Made by a program: the position numbers and the translations under genes. A stretch of 64,000 nucleotides of DNA. It comes from Cyclina sinensis (taxonomy: Eukaryota; Mollusca; Bivalvia; Venerida; Veneridae). Shown here piece by piece: positions 48,553-59,904 of this stretch. Numbering within the stretch: position 1 is the stretch's first letter; the number at the start of each line of letters is the position of its first letter. A model generated the notes under the pieces. It saw only the letters and a list, made by a program, of their open reading frames with translations, searched no databases and was not told the origin of the DNA. The stretch lies in contig JAAONU010000009.1 in assembly GCA_012932295.1 (NCBI GenBank), positions 8,845,535-8,909,534 of the forward strand, read 5' to 3'.

Positions 48553-48696
48553 AAAGTTTTTTCTATAAATACGGAATTTATTTTCATCGAGTGGTATGAA
48601 AATAAATATTTCACGAGTGGCGATAGCCACAAGTGAAATATAGTAATTTTCATACCACAAGATGAAAGTAAATCCTGTTTTTATAGAAAAAACTTT
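48553..48696. mobile_element. Palindromic element (~140 bp), unit 5
   Basis: It is a near-complete inverted repeat centred on GTGGC-gata-GCCAC. The left arm begins aagttttttctataaatacg, and the right arm ends tttttatagaaaaaactt. Intact copies are also at 56295-56435 and 63344-63485. It could fold into a long hairpin and is probably a fold-back MITE carried by the array. Confidence 0.65.
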
Positions 48697-48960
48697 AATT
48701 TTCTGTTTATTATATACTTTCTCTCTTTTTTGACCTTACATTTCGAAAAAATTCCCCTTTAATATTTGTGTATTGGCTGAATTTAGAAGAAAGTAGACCG
48801 GCAAGACACCAGTGAAAATACGGAAAATATGTTTCGCTGCAGTGAAAAATAATTTTTTACAGTGAAAATACGGAAGATGAAAATACGCATTTTATTTCAT
48901 AAATATTTCTGTAGCCGGGTACAGGTTTATAGGTGATAAATCGATGAGGCAGAACCGTGT

Positions 48961-49033
48961 GGCTTGGTAGCTCAGTTGGTAGAGTGTCCGCCCTGTAAGC
49001 GGAAAGCCCTGGGTTCGAGTCCCGGTCGAGCCA
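48961..49033 (+). tRNA. tRNA-like gene in TRIM LTR 1 (anticodon UGU, Thr-type, C33)
   Basis: A 73-nt cloverleaf: acceptor GGCTTGG/TCGAGCC, D stem GCTC/GAGT, anticodon stem TCCGC/GCGGA with loop CCTGTAA, and T stem CTGGG/CCCGG with loop TTCGAGT. The A box (TAGCTCAGTTGG) and B box (GGTTCGAGTCC) match the pol III consensus, and a T5 terminator follows at 49037. Position 33 is C instead of the near-universal U, so decoding function is doubtful. Confidence 0.75.
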
Positions 49034-49233
49034 CGATTTTTCACCACCTGTTACATTTGGCGCCCAACGTGGGACAACCTTCGTTATAATTTGGCTACTG
49101 CTTCGGCACCTCGGGAATGTGTTTACAATATTCTCTGTGACTCTGAGAATTCGGGACGAATTCTAAATTTGGAGGGGGTATATGTAGCCGGGTACAGGTT
49201 TATAGGTGATAAATCGATAAGGCAGAACCGTGT

Positions 49234-49306
49234 GGCTTGGTAGCTCAGTTGGTAGAGTGTCCGCCCTGTAAGCGGAAGGCCCTGGGTTCGAGTCCCGGTC
49301 GAGCCA
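49234..49306 (+). tRNA. tRNA-like gene in TRIM LTR 2 (anticodon UGU)
   Basis: Identical to the LTR 1 copy except for one base in the variable loop (aggcc instead of aagcc). All stems pair and a T5 run follows. Confidence 0.75.
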
Positions 49307-49504
49307 CGATTTTTCACCACCTGTTACATTTGGCGCCCAACGTAAATAACCTACGTTATAATTTGGCTACTGCTTCGGCACCTCGAGAATGTTTCACAAT
49401 ATTCTCTGTGACTCTGAGAATTCGGGACGAATTCTAAATTTGGAGGGGGTATATGTAGCCGGGTACAGGTTTATAGGTGATAAATCGATAAGGCAGAACC
49501 GTGT

Positions 49505-49577
49505 GGCTTGGTAGCTCAGTTGGTAGAGTGTCCGCCCTGTAAGCGGAAGGCCCTGGGTTCGAGTCCCGGTCGAGCCA
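49505..49577 (+). tRNA. tRNA-like gene in TRIM LTR 3 (anticodon UGU)
   Basis: Identical to the LTR 2 copy. The intact stems in three copies indicate recent origin or retention of the pol III promoter. Confidence 0.75.
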
Positions 49578-50241
49578 CGATTTTTCACCACCTGTTACAT
49601 TTCTTAATATTTTATTTATACGTATATAATAAATTTCAATATAAAGAATATTGCAAAAACAACTAAACAAACACTAAGGCTCTTTAAACAAAAGAGTAAT
49701 TATCAAATCATACTTTAACATATCACAATTTCATTCCTTAATGAAGTTTCTATATAAAGCAGGGATTCCAGCATCTATTGTTTGCAAAACTAATTTACAT
49801 TAATCTCTGTTTATTTTATAAATCTAAGATACTTTAAAGAGTGACTATGTTTGGCAATAAAATGTAAAATGAATTTAAAATTTTCAGTTAAAATGAGATT
49901 CACCATTCTCTCAAAACTGTGATATTATTGACACTATGCACGTTCAATTTTACCCATTTGTCTATTATGTCTGCCAAGCAACATACCTGATGACTGAAGA
50001 AAAAGCTAGTTTGACAAATGAACGACAAGATAATAAACATGATTAGAAAAATGAAAATAAAACAACCAAACCATTGTAAGTATCACCTTTTATAAATGAA
50101 ATGCCGTTCACTAAACGTACCGGAAATTGATAGGCAGCAACAACATTGTTGACCAATGATAGAACAACGACAACACCACAACATTGATATAACATATGCT
50201 AATAATATATTTCACATATTCATACCGATATGTATTCATAT

Positions 50242-51126
50242 TGTCCTGCCGGCCAGCCTGCTTCTGACCCGGACAGTTGTTAATGTTGAGGCTGTGGGTT
50301 CAAGCTCTTAATGCAGGGAGCTTTAGGTGTTTACAGAATAAACAACATGTTGGCAGTTGAACAATACTCTTTATTAAGGGCATAACATCGCTTCAAGTTC
50401 ACAAAAAGCACATTAATAACATGTAGCTAAAGACAAGTAATTATTAGTAGTTTGTGGAAACGATGACCAAGGGTCCCATTGGATTAAGGTAAGTGGGAGG
50501 GGGGAGCTCTCCAGTTTGATCATAAGGACAAAAGACTGTTTCTGGTCTAACAAGTATATCCTACCTCTCCAACTTTATGTGAGGTCATATCAATAGAAAT
50601 GTGGAGTGGGAGCTTTTGCTCTCTTTAATGGTAAGACTAGCAAGAACTTTGCTTCGTAAAGTTAAGAGACGATTGATGCGGAGCGAGCGTTTTTGGAGCT
50701 ATTTAAAGGTATTTGACAGGACTCCGTACACGTCATACAGAACGTGACTTAGATGACGTATAGAGAGTCGTTTGATTAACCTATGACCTGTGCTTCGGGT
50801 ATTTACGTCGTTACGTAATAAAACGAACACACCAGGTATAAACAACATGGCGGACTGGGAGGAAAAGTTGGAGCTTACCGGAATATTAACAAAAGGTTAT
50901 TAATTGAATGAACGCAGGTGGAATGGGAGCTCCGTTCCAGAGAGTAAGACTGGAAGGTGTATGTTCATGGGAAACATGTATAAGCGGATGAGAAGGTGAT
51001 TTGAATGATTGTTTGATCGGGGAACCTTGGTCAAAGCTCCAGTTTTAATGCACGGAAGATCTCTAACACATTAATAATTATATAGTACATAAGAACAAGA
51101 CCTGAGGTAAGATAAGCGACCTAACA
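50242..51126. mobile_element. 885-bp LTR-like insert (possible solo LTR), unit 5
   Basis: It begins TGTCCTGCCGGCC and ends GCGACCTAACA, so it has TG...CA ends. It is missing from the homologous position in units 1 and 2 ('tgtattcaaattttggg'). It has no reading frame, and its base composition is more GC-rich than the surroundings. A clear target duplication was not found, so the solo-LTR reading is provisional. Confidence 0.4.
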
Positions 51127-52110
51127 TTATTTTGGGACCCCGAAGTGAACTACCGATACAATACTTAAGCCATACGTGGGGATGAGGGTGGGGGGGGGTG
51201 AGGGTGGACGGGGGGGTCCTGATATGAATACGCAGCCCTACTACTGTACTTCAACCTGAAAATGATGAGGCCCTGTAGGCAATGGGCAACATAAAATTTT
51301 TGAACACTGGTGAAATATAGACTTTAATCAATAAACAACATCAGAATTATAAGCAGTCAGGCTTTACTGAAACTGTAAGTAAAAATGTGAAACAGTTTTT
51401 TTAAGCTTTCAGTCATAATTGTCGACCTTCATTTAAGGATTTTCACACGCATAGTGTGTGAGAACACAACTAAGTGAATTGTTAAATGCATACATGTTTT
51501 TCTATGTCGTAAATAACTTAACTGAAATATTAAATACATTAACTCGCTCAAGAAATTAAACAGAAGTATTTCAAAAGGCCCTTCTGTATAGGGGCTTCAT
51601 ATGTACTAAAATTATTATGTAGTATTCATGTATGTAAGTCAACATGATCATTAGTCAACTTTCAAACAGTTTTGTATAAATGTTCAAATTTGACTATGTG
51701 ATGATGGAGCGAACAAAGTATAGGCCAGGTAATAGAGAAGTGGTTGGCAGGAAACAACAAGCTATGAAACAGAGTTTTCTAAAACAGCTTTCATACGTGA
51801 GAATACTGGTGTCGATAAAGTACTTCTTTAAATTTTTTAATATGCTTTGAGGCCGCTAATCATAATGGAAACGCACTTTATGTCGGTTGCAATATTTTCA
51901 TCAGGTTTAGTCTACTTTATTCTGAAGACGGCCAGATCGCGCCTCTATGTATGTTTCTATCAAATATAAAAAAATCTATCGAGTCTTTTGTTTGAAGTCA
52001 TGTTCTTCTTTACTCAAATTATGAATGAAAAATAGACCATCATAATTCATTGTCTGTATCAAAGCATTGTAAGTATTTGTCTACTCATTCTATGATGCAA
52101 CTGGACGCTT

Positions 52111-52123
52111 CCGCTAGATGGCG
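52111..52123 (+). promoter_or_regulatory. CTCF-like core motif, unit 5
   Basis: CCGCTAGATGGCG at the conserved position of the unit. Confidence 0.45.
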
Positions 52124-52245
52124 ATAAAAGAAGTACTAACTAGACAAAATGCCAGAACAGTTCGAAATAGTGATGTCAGTCTCTCGATTTTTGGTGCCAC
52201 CTCATGCTGCGAATGTACTTATATTTATAGGCGGGTATATTGACG

Positions 52246-52365
52246 ATGGCAGCCTCGAAGTTAAATAAAGAAGCTGGTCGAGTGAATAAAAGTGACGAGA
52301 AGGTTAAAAGACACCGAAATGTTATATTAGTTCAAATTGACTCCAGCTTGAAAAAAATCACGTAG
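52246..52365 (+). CDS. Small reading frame, unit 5 (39 codons, frameshifted), uncertain
   Basis: It starts MAASKLNKEAGRVNKSDEKV; one extra A in an A-run shifts the frame and stops it at KKIT. The unit 6 copy is not shifted. Confidence 0.2.
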   Translation: MAASKLNKEAGRVNKSDEKVKRHRNVILVQIDSSLKKIT

Positions 52366-52843
52366 TGAAAAAAAAACACAAAGAAACACGTTCTGGAAGT
52401 TTCGATAAACTTTTACTAAAATGTCTGAAACTAAGTTCAGAACTTCAAAATATGCATATAAATTACAATCGAAAAAATATCATAGCAGAAAAAAATATAC
52501 GCAAACAAATGCATAAATACAATAGTATAAGTGTCTTGTATCTGTTCTCTCTCTCTGTGTTTCTGAAAGAAGTAAAAAAATAACATTTCATTAGTCAAAC
52601 GGAAGTTTTATAACCTCTAGTTAATTTAATAGTTCTATCTAAACAAGCAATATCACCCATGCACGCTCTTCATTTACTGTTGCTTTCCTTTTTTTAAATT
52701 CAGTTGCCGATATTTTTGTCAAGTAAATTCCTGGTATTTAAGAATTTGTCAGAGAGGTTTGTTTTTTAGTGCTTAGCGATTTAATTATTCTTGTTATCTT
52801 AAAGAAAAAAACAAACAAACAAAGCCTAAATTTAAACTAACCT

Positions 52844-55285
52844 TTAATCACTGACAGAGGGCAGGCCATTGCTAGCATAACTGTCTTCAGTGATTCCAAA
52901 CATGGCTGCAAACAAACGCAAATTTATACAAACATAGTTGAAAGAACAGAACAGAACAGAACAGATCTTATTCTCTCAATACATGTTTAACATGCATATA
53001 TGAGGAAATTACAATAGTATTTGTTATTCTTCGAGGCTACATTAAATACTTAATATACGATTATCATTGTGTTACAAACAAACAAACAAAATAAAAATAA
53101 AAGAGAGAGAGAAAAAAAACATCCATACGAGGCTACATTATATAATAAATTTATAGAGGCTACAATAGATATTACTTCTTATATAGACTAGATATACCTG
53201 TATTGCATATTTTAGCCAAAAACATGACCTCCTCTAATTAGACTAAACACTTTTTGTTTGTTTATACATATAAATATACATATAAGAAACAAGCCAATGG
53301 TCTTAAAAGGTATTTTATATAAGGTGTAAAATGAGGTGAAATAACACATAGGAGAAATAACAAATATTATAATGAATAAACAGGCAAATCACAGATGTCC
53401 AGAATAATCAGTTGGCACTAATTTTGGTGCACCTTTAAAAGTTGAATATCCGCAAAGCAATAATAGATCACATCAGTTGCGAAGATCGTAAAACACTTAC
53501 CCTTAAATTCACTGATGGTTTTTGGTCTGAGTCTGTACTGGGCGGAATGATTTGTGTCTGCGTCCTGTACGATGTTTGTTAAGCTGTCAGTCACAATGGC
53601 GTCTGCCATTTCTATAACATAAATAAAACCAAAGAGGATACGCATTGGCTGGTTTTGACATTATTTGAGAATGTATGATTTTCAAGTTGTCCTGGGAAAA
53701 ATATCTTGATTAGCATTTCAATGAAGATGCGTCTCACTTTCTATTGGAAGCAGTCCTCGTGATGATTATGTTTTGACAACCAACCGTATGTAATTCTTAT
53801 GCATTCGAATTTTGTGATTTTTGATCATTTCAAGTTTTTTCTCGGTTTTTTTTTTTTTTTTTCAGAAAAAAAATCTTTTTCTAAGAAACTATTAAAATCT
53901 ACTCACGGCTTATGACGCTTGAAGATAGAGAGACGTTATCGTCTGCTGGCTGTACCAAAATGGCTCTTGTGTCAATAAAAACAGGAGGGCGTTCCTCAGT
54001 GTGCAGGATTTCTGCAGCTTTGTTTATTATTCCAGAAACATATTCATGGACTTAAAGAAAAGAATTGAAATAGTTTTAATAATTGAGTAAAGCGAGTTTG
54101 TTCGGTTTTTTTTTGCAACATATAACTGACAACAGCATTCAATTTTTGAGATAGCTTTTGTGCTTTTTTTAATTAAACATTAAAAAGGGTGTCTTTCAAA
54201 TTATTAAAAGAATGTCTGTTAAATGCACTGAAAAAAATGGATTGTTTCATTAGTAAACGTTTTCCATTTTCCTTTATTAGTCAGTTAAACTGTAATAAAT
54301 AGAATATATTAATGCTTAATATATCTTTAAAAAGCCTTCGAATTTTACATAAAGTGTATAGTTTTAAAAATAATCAGATAATAGTACCAAGAAAGTCAAA
54401 ATTTTCTGGGCCCTCAGTTTTCGAGCACTTGGCTGGTGTATCTGTAAAAATATAATGTTATGTGTTATACATAATTATGTATTTCGAGTTTCCCGAAATG
54501 TTTAATTTGGTTTGGAAAAAAAGATAAAGCAATATATATGGATGACACTACGCCAGCTGTAAATCAAAAACAGTAATTATGTAATATAACAAAAATACCG
54601 TTTTAGCAATTTCTTCCTTACCTGTCTCTACTTTTTTCCATATATTATCTTATTTTTTATTCATCCTATCCATGATTTTAAAGTGATTAAATGCTAAAAC
54701 GCGCCTATCATAGTTTATGACCATAGCCTCAAAGTATCGTTTACAAAATAACCAAAACAACTTAGAGAAAACAGAGTCTGATTTTACATTACACACACGG
54801 CAAGATTTGTATTTCATGAAATATGAAGATTTTTCAACCTTCTGTGATAATCCTTTTAGCCACGACATATGGAATGACTTCGTTTGATTTGTAAGGCTTC
54901 TTAGCAATGACCATGTCTCTTGCACCAGTTTCGTTAAGAACTGTTGCAGGGTCAACTGCCTGACCCCGCCGTGTGTAAAATCTACGCCGAAAATTGTTTC
55001 GAAATCGCGCCCACTGTAAATAAAAAAAAAAGTAATTATGTAAACAAAAATAGAATTACCTTCATTTTCTCTCTCCCTCTGGCGAACGACAATCAGAAAT
55101 TGTCACAGAAAGAAATAAAGAGGTAATCAAAAAAACGTCATTTATACATGGACATCTTACATTTCACTACATTTGGCTGAATAGTTAAAGCAAAAAATAG
55201 AAAGAAAACAAACCCTTTCGTTGAATGACTTCCTTAAACTAATACACCAAGCAAAGCAAAAACATCCAGACTTCTCCCTGTCCAT
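52844..55285 (-). CDS. Array gene copy 5: unrecognised 205-aa protein, candidate PKA-anchoring-like
   Basis: Exons: 55285-55214, 55013-54839, 54441-54388, 54050-53907, 53611-53501, 52905-52844. The frame is open. Exon 1 reads MDREKSGCFCFAWC. Exons 2-4 are like copy 1 (RRGQAVDP, DTPAKC...GPENFDFL) with LNETGARD and DTRAILVQ as private changes. Exons 5-6 are like copies 2/3 (ITEDSYASNG), and intron 5 holds the LINE (52944-53285). This is a recombinant gene with a junction in or just upstream of exon 5. Confidence 0.8.
52944..53285 (-). mobile_element. 5'-truncated non-LTR retrotransposon, unit 5
   Basis: Same inherited insertion as in units 2, 3 and 6. Confidence 0.55.
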
Positions 55286-55386
55286 TCTGAATTTAATTTT
55301 GAAAATATCACAGTTAAAACATTTAAAATGACCGCCAATCTACACTTCTGCGGTTGCTAATGAGCAACGTCAAATAACTATCGATG

Positions 55387-55394
55387 TGACGTCA
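55387..55394 (-). promoter_or_regulatory. CRE (TGACGTCA), copy 5
   Basis: Perfect CRE 102 bp upstream of the ATG at 55285. Confidence 0.65.
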
Positions 55395-56294
55395 TAACGT
55401 ATGGTTTATACACCAATCAAAAAGGTCAACGCATACAGTTTATCATCATGGACATAATGTGAACTGTCAGTTGTAAACTTAAAATCAAGAAAAAAATGTT
55501 AAATAAGCTCTACGTTATAAACATCTTTGCATGACCCAATGCACGTCACGCACATGTATAACATGTTGAATACGCCTCTAGTTTTGACAGAATTGCCAAA
55601 AAAGTTTTACTGCCTATCAAAATAGACGTCTTGGATAAAATTGGAATTTTCTCTTCAAAAAACGTTTATTTGAGATCTGTTTCAATACAGATGGCTTATA
55701 CAACGAAAACTAACTTTTTCAACAATCTATCATTGATAATGCTACCTACATTGGCAAAGTAACATTTTATAGAAAATTGTTTTTTTCCATTTGCAATGCA
55801 TCATGAAATTCACGATAAAACACCTCATTCTTATTGAACTTGTACCTTATAATTTTGTTGAGGTAATTCACTAAATAAAGTCCGGAGCAATGCAGACGCA
55901 CTTACAAAGCGATTTTGGCGACAGCGATTTGATCTAAGGTGCGGCAGCAGTCGATATTTTTTTTACTTACTGGAATTACCCATAATTCATTACTAGTAAA
56001 TGTTGCGTACCAGACTGAAATGTAAAAAATAGTTTTCTTTTTACATTCTTTTAATTACCTTAAGTACAAACCTCCAAATACATATGAAACACAAGTTAAA
56101 ATAAAAGTGGCTTAAATGAGTGTCATTTAATTGAAAGTGAATAATTCTCATTACGTCACAATGACTTCCTGATTAGGATGGTAGTTATGTGTACATGGTA
56201 CCTGTTTACCGTGTTACAAGGCCGATATATCACGGACCTCCCCTACCGTGATACCACCTTGACCTTTATTATATATATACATAGAGGATATAAA

Positions 56295-56435
56295 AAGTTT
56301 TTTCTATAAATACGGAATTTATTTTCATCGAGTTGTATGAAAATAAATATTTCACGAGTGGCGATAGCCACAAGTGAAATATGGTAATTTTCATACCACA
56401 AGATGAAAGTAAATCCTGTTTTTATAGAAAAAACT
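56295..56435. mobile_element. Palindromic element, unit 6
   Basis: Full-length copy of the hairpin element described at 48553-48696. Confidence 0.6.
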
Positions 56436-57295
56436 TGAATTTTCTGTTTATTATATACTTCTCTCTTTTTTGACCTTACATTTCGAAAGAATTCCCCTTT
56501 AACATGTTTAATATTTGTGTATTGGCTGAATTTAGAAGAAAGTAGACCCGCATGACACCAGTGAAAATACGGAAAATATGTTTCACTGCAGTGAAAGATA
56601 ATTTTTTACAGTGAAAATACGGAAGATGAAAATACGCATTTTACTTCATAAATATTTCTCAATATTTTATTTATACGTATATAATAAATTTCAATAGAAA
56701 GAATATTGCAAAAACTACTAAACAAACACTAAGGCTCTTTAAACAAAAGAGTAATTATCAGATCATACTTTAACATATCACAATTTCATTCCTTAATGAA
56801 GTTTCTATATAAAGCCGGGATTCCAGCATCTATTGTTTGCAACACTAATTTACATTAATCTCTGTTTATTTTATAAATTTAAGATACTTTAAAGAGTGAC
56901 TATGTTTGGCAATAAAATGTAAAATTAATTTAAAATTTTCAGTTAAAATGAGATTCACCATTCTCTCAAAACTGTGATATTATTGTCACTATGCACGTTC
57001 AATTCACCCATTTGTCTATTATGTCTGCCAAGCAACATACCTGATGACTGAAGAAAAAGCTAGTTTGACAAATGAACGACAAGATAATAAACATGATTAG
57101 AAAAATGAAAATAAAACAACCAAACCATTTTAAGTATCACCTTTTATAAATGAAATGCCGTTCACTAAACGTACCGGAAGTTGATAGGCAGCAACAACAT
57201 TGTTGACCAATGATAGAACAACGACAACACCACAACATTGATATAACATATGCTAATAATATATTTCACATATTCATACCGATATGTATTCATAT

Positions 57296-58180
57296 TGTCC
57301 TGCCGGCCAGCCTGCTTCTGACCCGGACAGTTGTTAATGTTGAGGCTGTGGGTTCAAGCTCTTAATGCAGGGAGCTTTAGGTGTTTACAGAATAAACAAC
57401 ATGTTGGCAGTTGAACAATACTCTTTATTAAGGGCATAACATCGCTTCAAGTTCACAAAAAGCACATTAATAACATGTAGCTAAAGACAAGTAATTATTA
57501 GTAGTTTGTGGAAACGATGACCAAGGGTCCCATTGGATTAAGGTAAGTGGGAGGGGGGAGCTCTCCAGTTTGATCATAAGGACAAAAGACTGTTTCTGGT
57601 CTAACAAGTATATCCTACCTCTCCAACTTTATGTGAGGTCATATCAATAGAAATGTGGAGTGGGAGCTTTTGCTCTCTTTAATGGTAAGACTAGCAAGAA
57701 CTTTGCTTCGTAAAGTTAAGAGACGATTGATGCGGAGCGAGCGTTTTTGGAGCTATTTAAAGGTATTTGACAGGACTCCGTACACGTCATACAGAACGTG
57801 ACTTAGATGACGTATAGAGAGTCGTTTGATTAACCTATGACCTGTGCTTCGGGTATTTACGTCGTTACGTAATAAAACGAACACACCAGGTATAAACAAC
57901 ATGGCGGACTGGGAGGAAAAGTTGGAGCTTACCGGAATATTAACAAAAGGTTATTAATTGAATGAACGCAGGTGGAATGGGAGCTCCGTTCCAGAGAGTA
58001 AGACTGGAAGGTGTATGTTCATGGGAAACATGTATAAGCGGATGAGAAGGTGATTTGAATGATTGTTTGATCGGGGAACCTTGGTCAAAGCTCCAGTTTT
58101 AATGCACGGAAGATCTCTAACGCATTAATAATTATATAGTACATAAGAACAAGACCTGAGGTAAGATAAGCGACCTAACA
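57296..58180. mobile_element. 885-bp LTR-like insert, unit 6
   Basis: Same length as the unit 5 copy and nearly identical in sequence, so it was duplicated together with the unit after insertion. Confidence 0.4.
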
Positions 58181-59172
58181 TTATTTTGGGACCCCGAAGT
58201 GAACTACCGATACAATACTTAAGCCATACGTGGGGGTGAGGGTGGGGGGGAGGGGGGTGAGGGTGGACGGGGGGGGGGTCCTGATATGAATACGCAGCCC
58301 TACTACTGTACTTCAACCTGAAAATGATGAGGCCCTGTAGGCAATGGGCAACATAAAATTTTTGAACACTGGTGAAATATAGACTTTAATCAATAAACAA
58401 CATCAGAATTATAAGCAGTCAGGCTTTACTGAAACTGTAAGTAAAAATGTGAAACAGTTTTTTTAAGCTTTCAGTCATAATTGTCGACCTTCATTTAAGG
58501 ATTTTCACACGCATAGTGTGTGAGAACACAACTAAGTGAATTGTTAAATGCATACATGTTTTTCTATGTCGTAAATAACTTAACTGAAATATTAAATACA
58601 TTAACTCGCTCAAGAAATTAAACAGAAGTATTTCAAAAGGCCCTTCTGTATAGGGGCTTCATATGTACTAAAATTATTATGTAGTATTCATGTATGTAAG
58701 TCAACATGATCATTAGTCAACTTTCAAACAGTTTTGTATAAATGTTCAAATTTGACTATGTGATGATGGAGCGAACAAAGTATAGGCCAGGTAATAGAGA
58801 AGTGGTTGGCAGGAAACAACAAGCTATGAAACAGAGTTTTCTAAAACAGCTTTCATACGTGAGAATACTGGTGTCGATAAAGTACTTCTTTAAATTTTTT
58901 AATATGCTTTGAGGCCGCTAATCATAATGGAAACGCACTTTATGTCGGTTGCAATATTTTCATCAGGTTTAGTCTACTTTATTCTGAAGACGGCCAGATC
59001 GCGCCTCTATGTATGTTTCTATCAAATATAAAAAAATCTATCGAGTCTTTTGTTTGAAGTCATGTTCTTCTTTACTCAAATTATGAATGAAAAATAGACC
59101 ATCATAATTCATTGTCTGTATCAAAGCATTGTAAGTATTTGTCTACTCATTCTATGATGCAACTGGACGCTT

Positions 59173-59185
59173 CCGCTAGATGGCG
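59173..59185 (+). promoter_or_regulatory. CTCF-like core motif, unit 6
   Basis: CCGCTAGATGGCG at the conserved position of the unit. Confidence 0.45.
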
Positions 59186-59307
59186 ATAAAAGAAGTACTA
59201 ACTAGACAAAATGCCAGAACAGTTCGAAATAGTGATGTCAGTCTCTCGAATTTTGGTGCCACCTCATGCTGCGAATGTACTTATATTTATAGGCGGGTAT
59301 ATTGACG

Positions 59308-59481
59308 ATGGCAGCCTCGAAGTTAAATAAAGAAGCTGGTCGAGTGAATAAAAGTGACGAGGAAGTTAAAAGACACCGAAATGTTATATTAGTTCAAATT
59401 GACTCCAGCTTGAAAAAATCACGTAGTGAAAAAAAAACAACAAAGAAACACGTTCTGGAAGTTTCGATGAACTTTTACTAA
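59308..59481 (+). CDS. Small conserved reading frame, unit 6 (57 codons), uncertain
   Basis: It starts MAASKLNKEAGRVNKSDEEV and ends KKHVLEVSMNFY. It has the same length as in unit 3 despite several substitutions, and the acceptor-like 'atatttatag' precedes it. Confidence 0.3.
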   Translation: MAASKLNKEAGRVNKSDEEVKRHRNVILVQIDSSLKKSRSEKKTTKKHVLEVSMNFY

Positions 59482-59904
59482 AATGTCTGAAACTAAGTTC
59501 AGAACTTCAAAATATGCATATAAATTACAATCGAAAAAATATCATAGCAGAAAAAAATATACGCAAACAAATGCATAAATACAATAGTATAAGTGTCTTG
59601 TATCTGTTCTCTCTCTCTGTGTTTCTGAAAGAAGTAAAAAAATAACATTTCATTAGTCAAACGGAAGTTTTATAACCTCTAGTTAATTTAATAGTTCTAT
59701 CTAAACAAGCAATATCACCCATGCACGCTCTTCATTTACTGTTGCTTTCCTTTTTTTAAATTCAGTTGCCAATATTTTTGTCAAGTAAATTCCTGGTATT
59801 TAAGAATTTGTCAGAGAGGTTTGTTTTTTAGTGCTTAGCGATTTAATTATTCTTGTTATCTTAAAGAAAAAACAAACAAACAAAGCCTAAATTTAAACTA
59901 ACCT

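Larger units (their letters stand above)
48910..49599 (+). mobile_element. Miniature LTR retrotransposon (TRIM), LTR-internal-LTR-internal-LTR, with tRNA gene in each LTR
   Basis: Three 146-bp LTRs (48910-49055, 49183-49328, 49454-49599) start TGTAGCCGGG and end CTGTTACA. They are separated by internal domains of 127 and 125 bp. Directly after LTR1 is a primer-binding site (49058-49075, tggcgcccaacgtgggac) that matches the 3' end of lysine tRNA (Lys1/2 type) at nearly all positions. A polypurine tract ggaggggg precedes LTR2 and LTR3 by 4 bp. There is no coding capacity. The flanks share 'tttc', consistent with a 4- to 5-bp target duplication, and the homologous sites in units 2, 6 and 7 ('aaatatttctcaata') are empty. 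Confidence 0.9.

Noticed and set aside
49123..49670. Minus-strand frames such as GSTGTRTQGLPLTGRTLYQL
   Set aside because: These are reverse translations of the tRNA-like and LTR sequence of the TRIM element.
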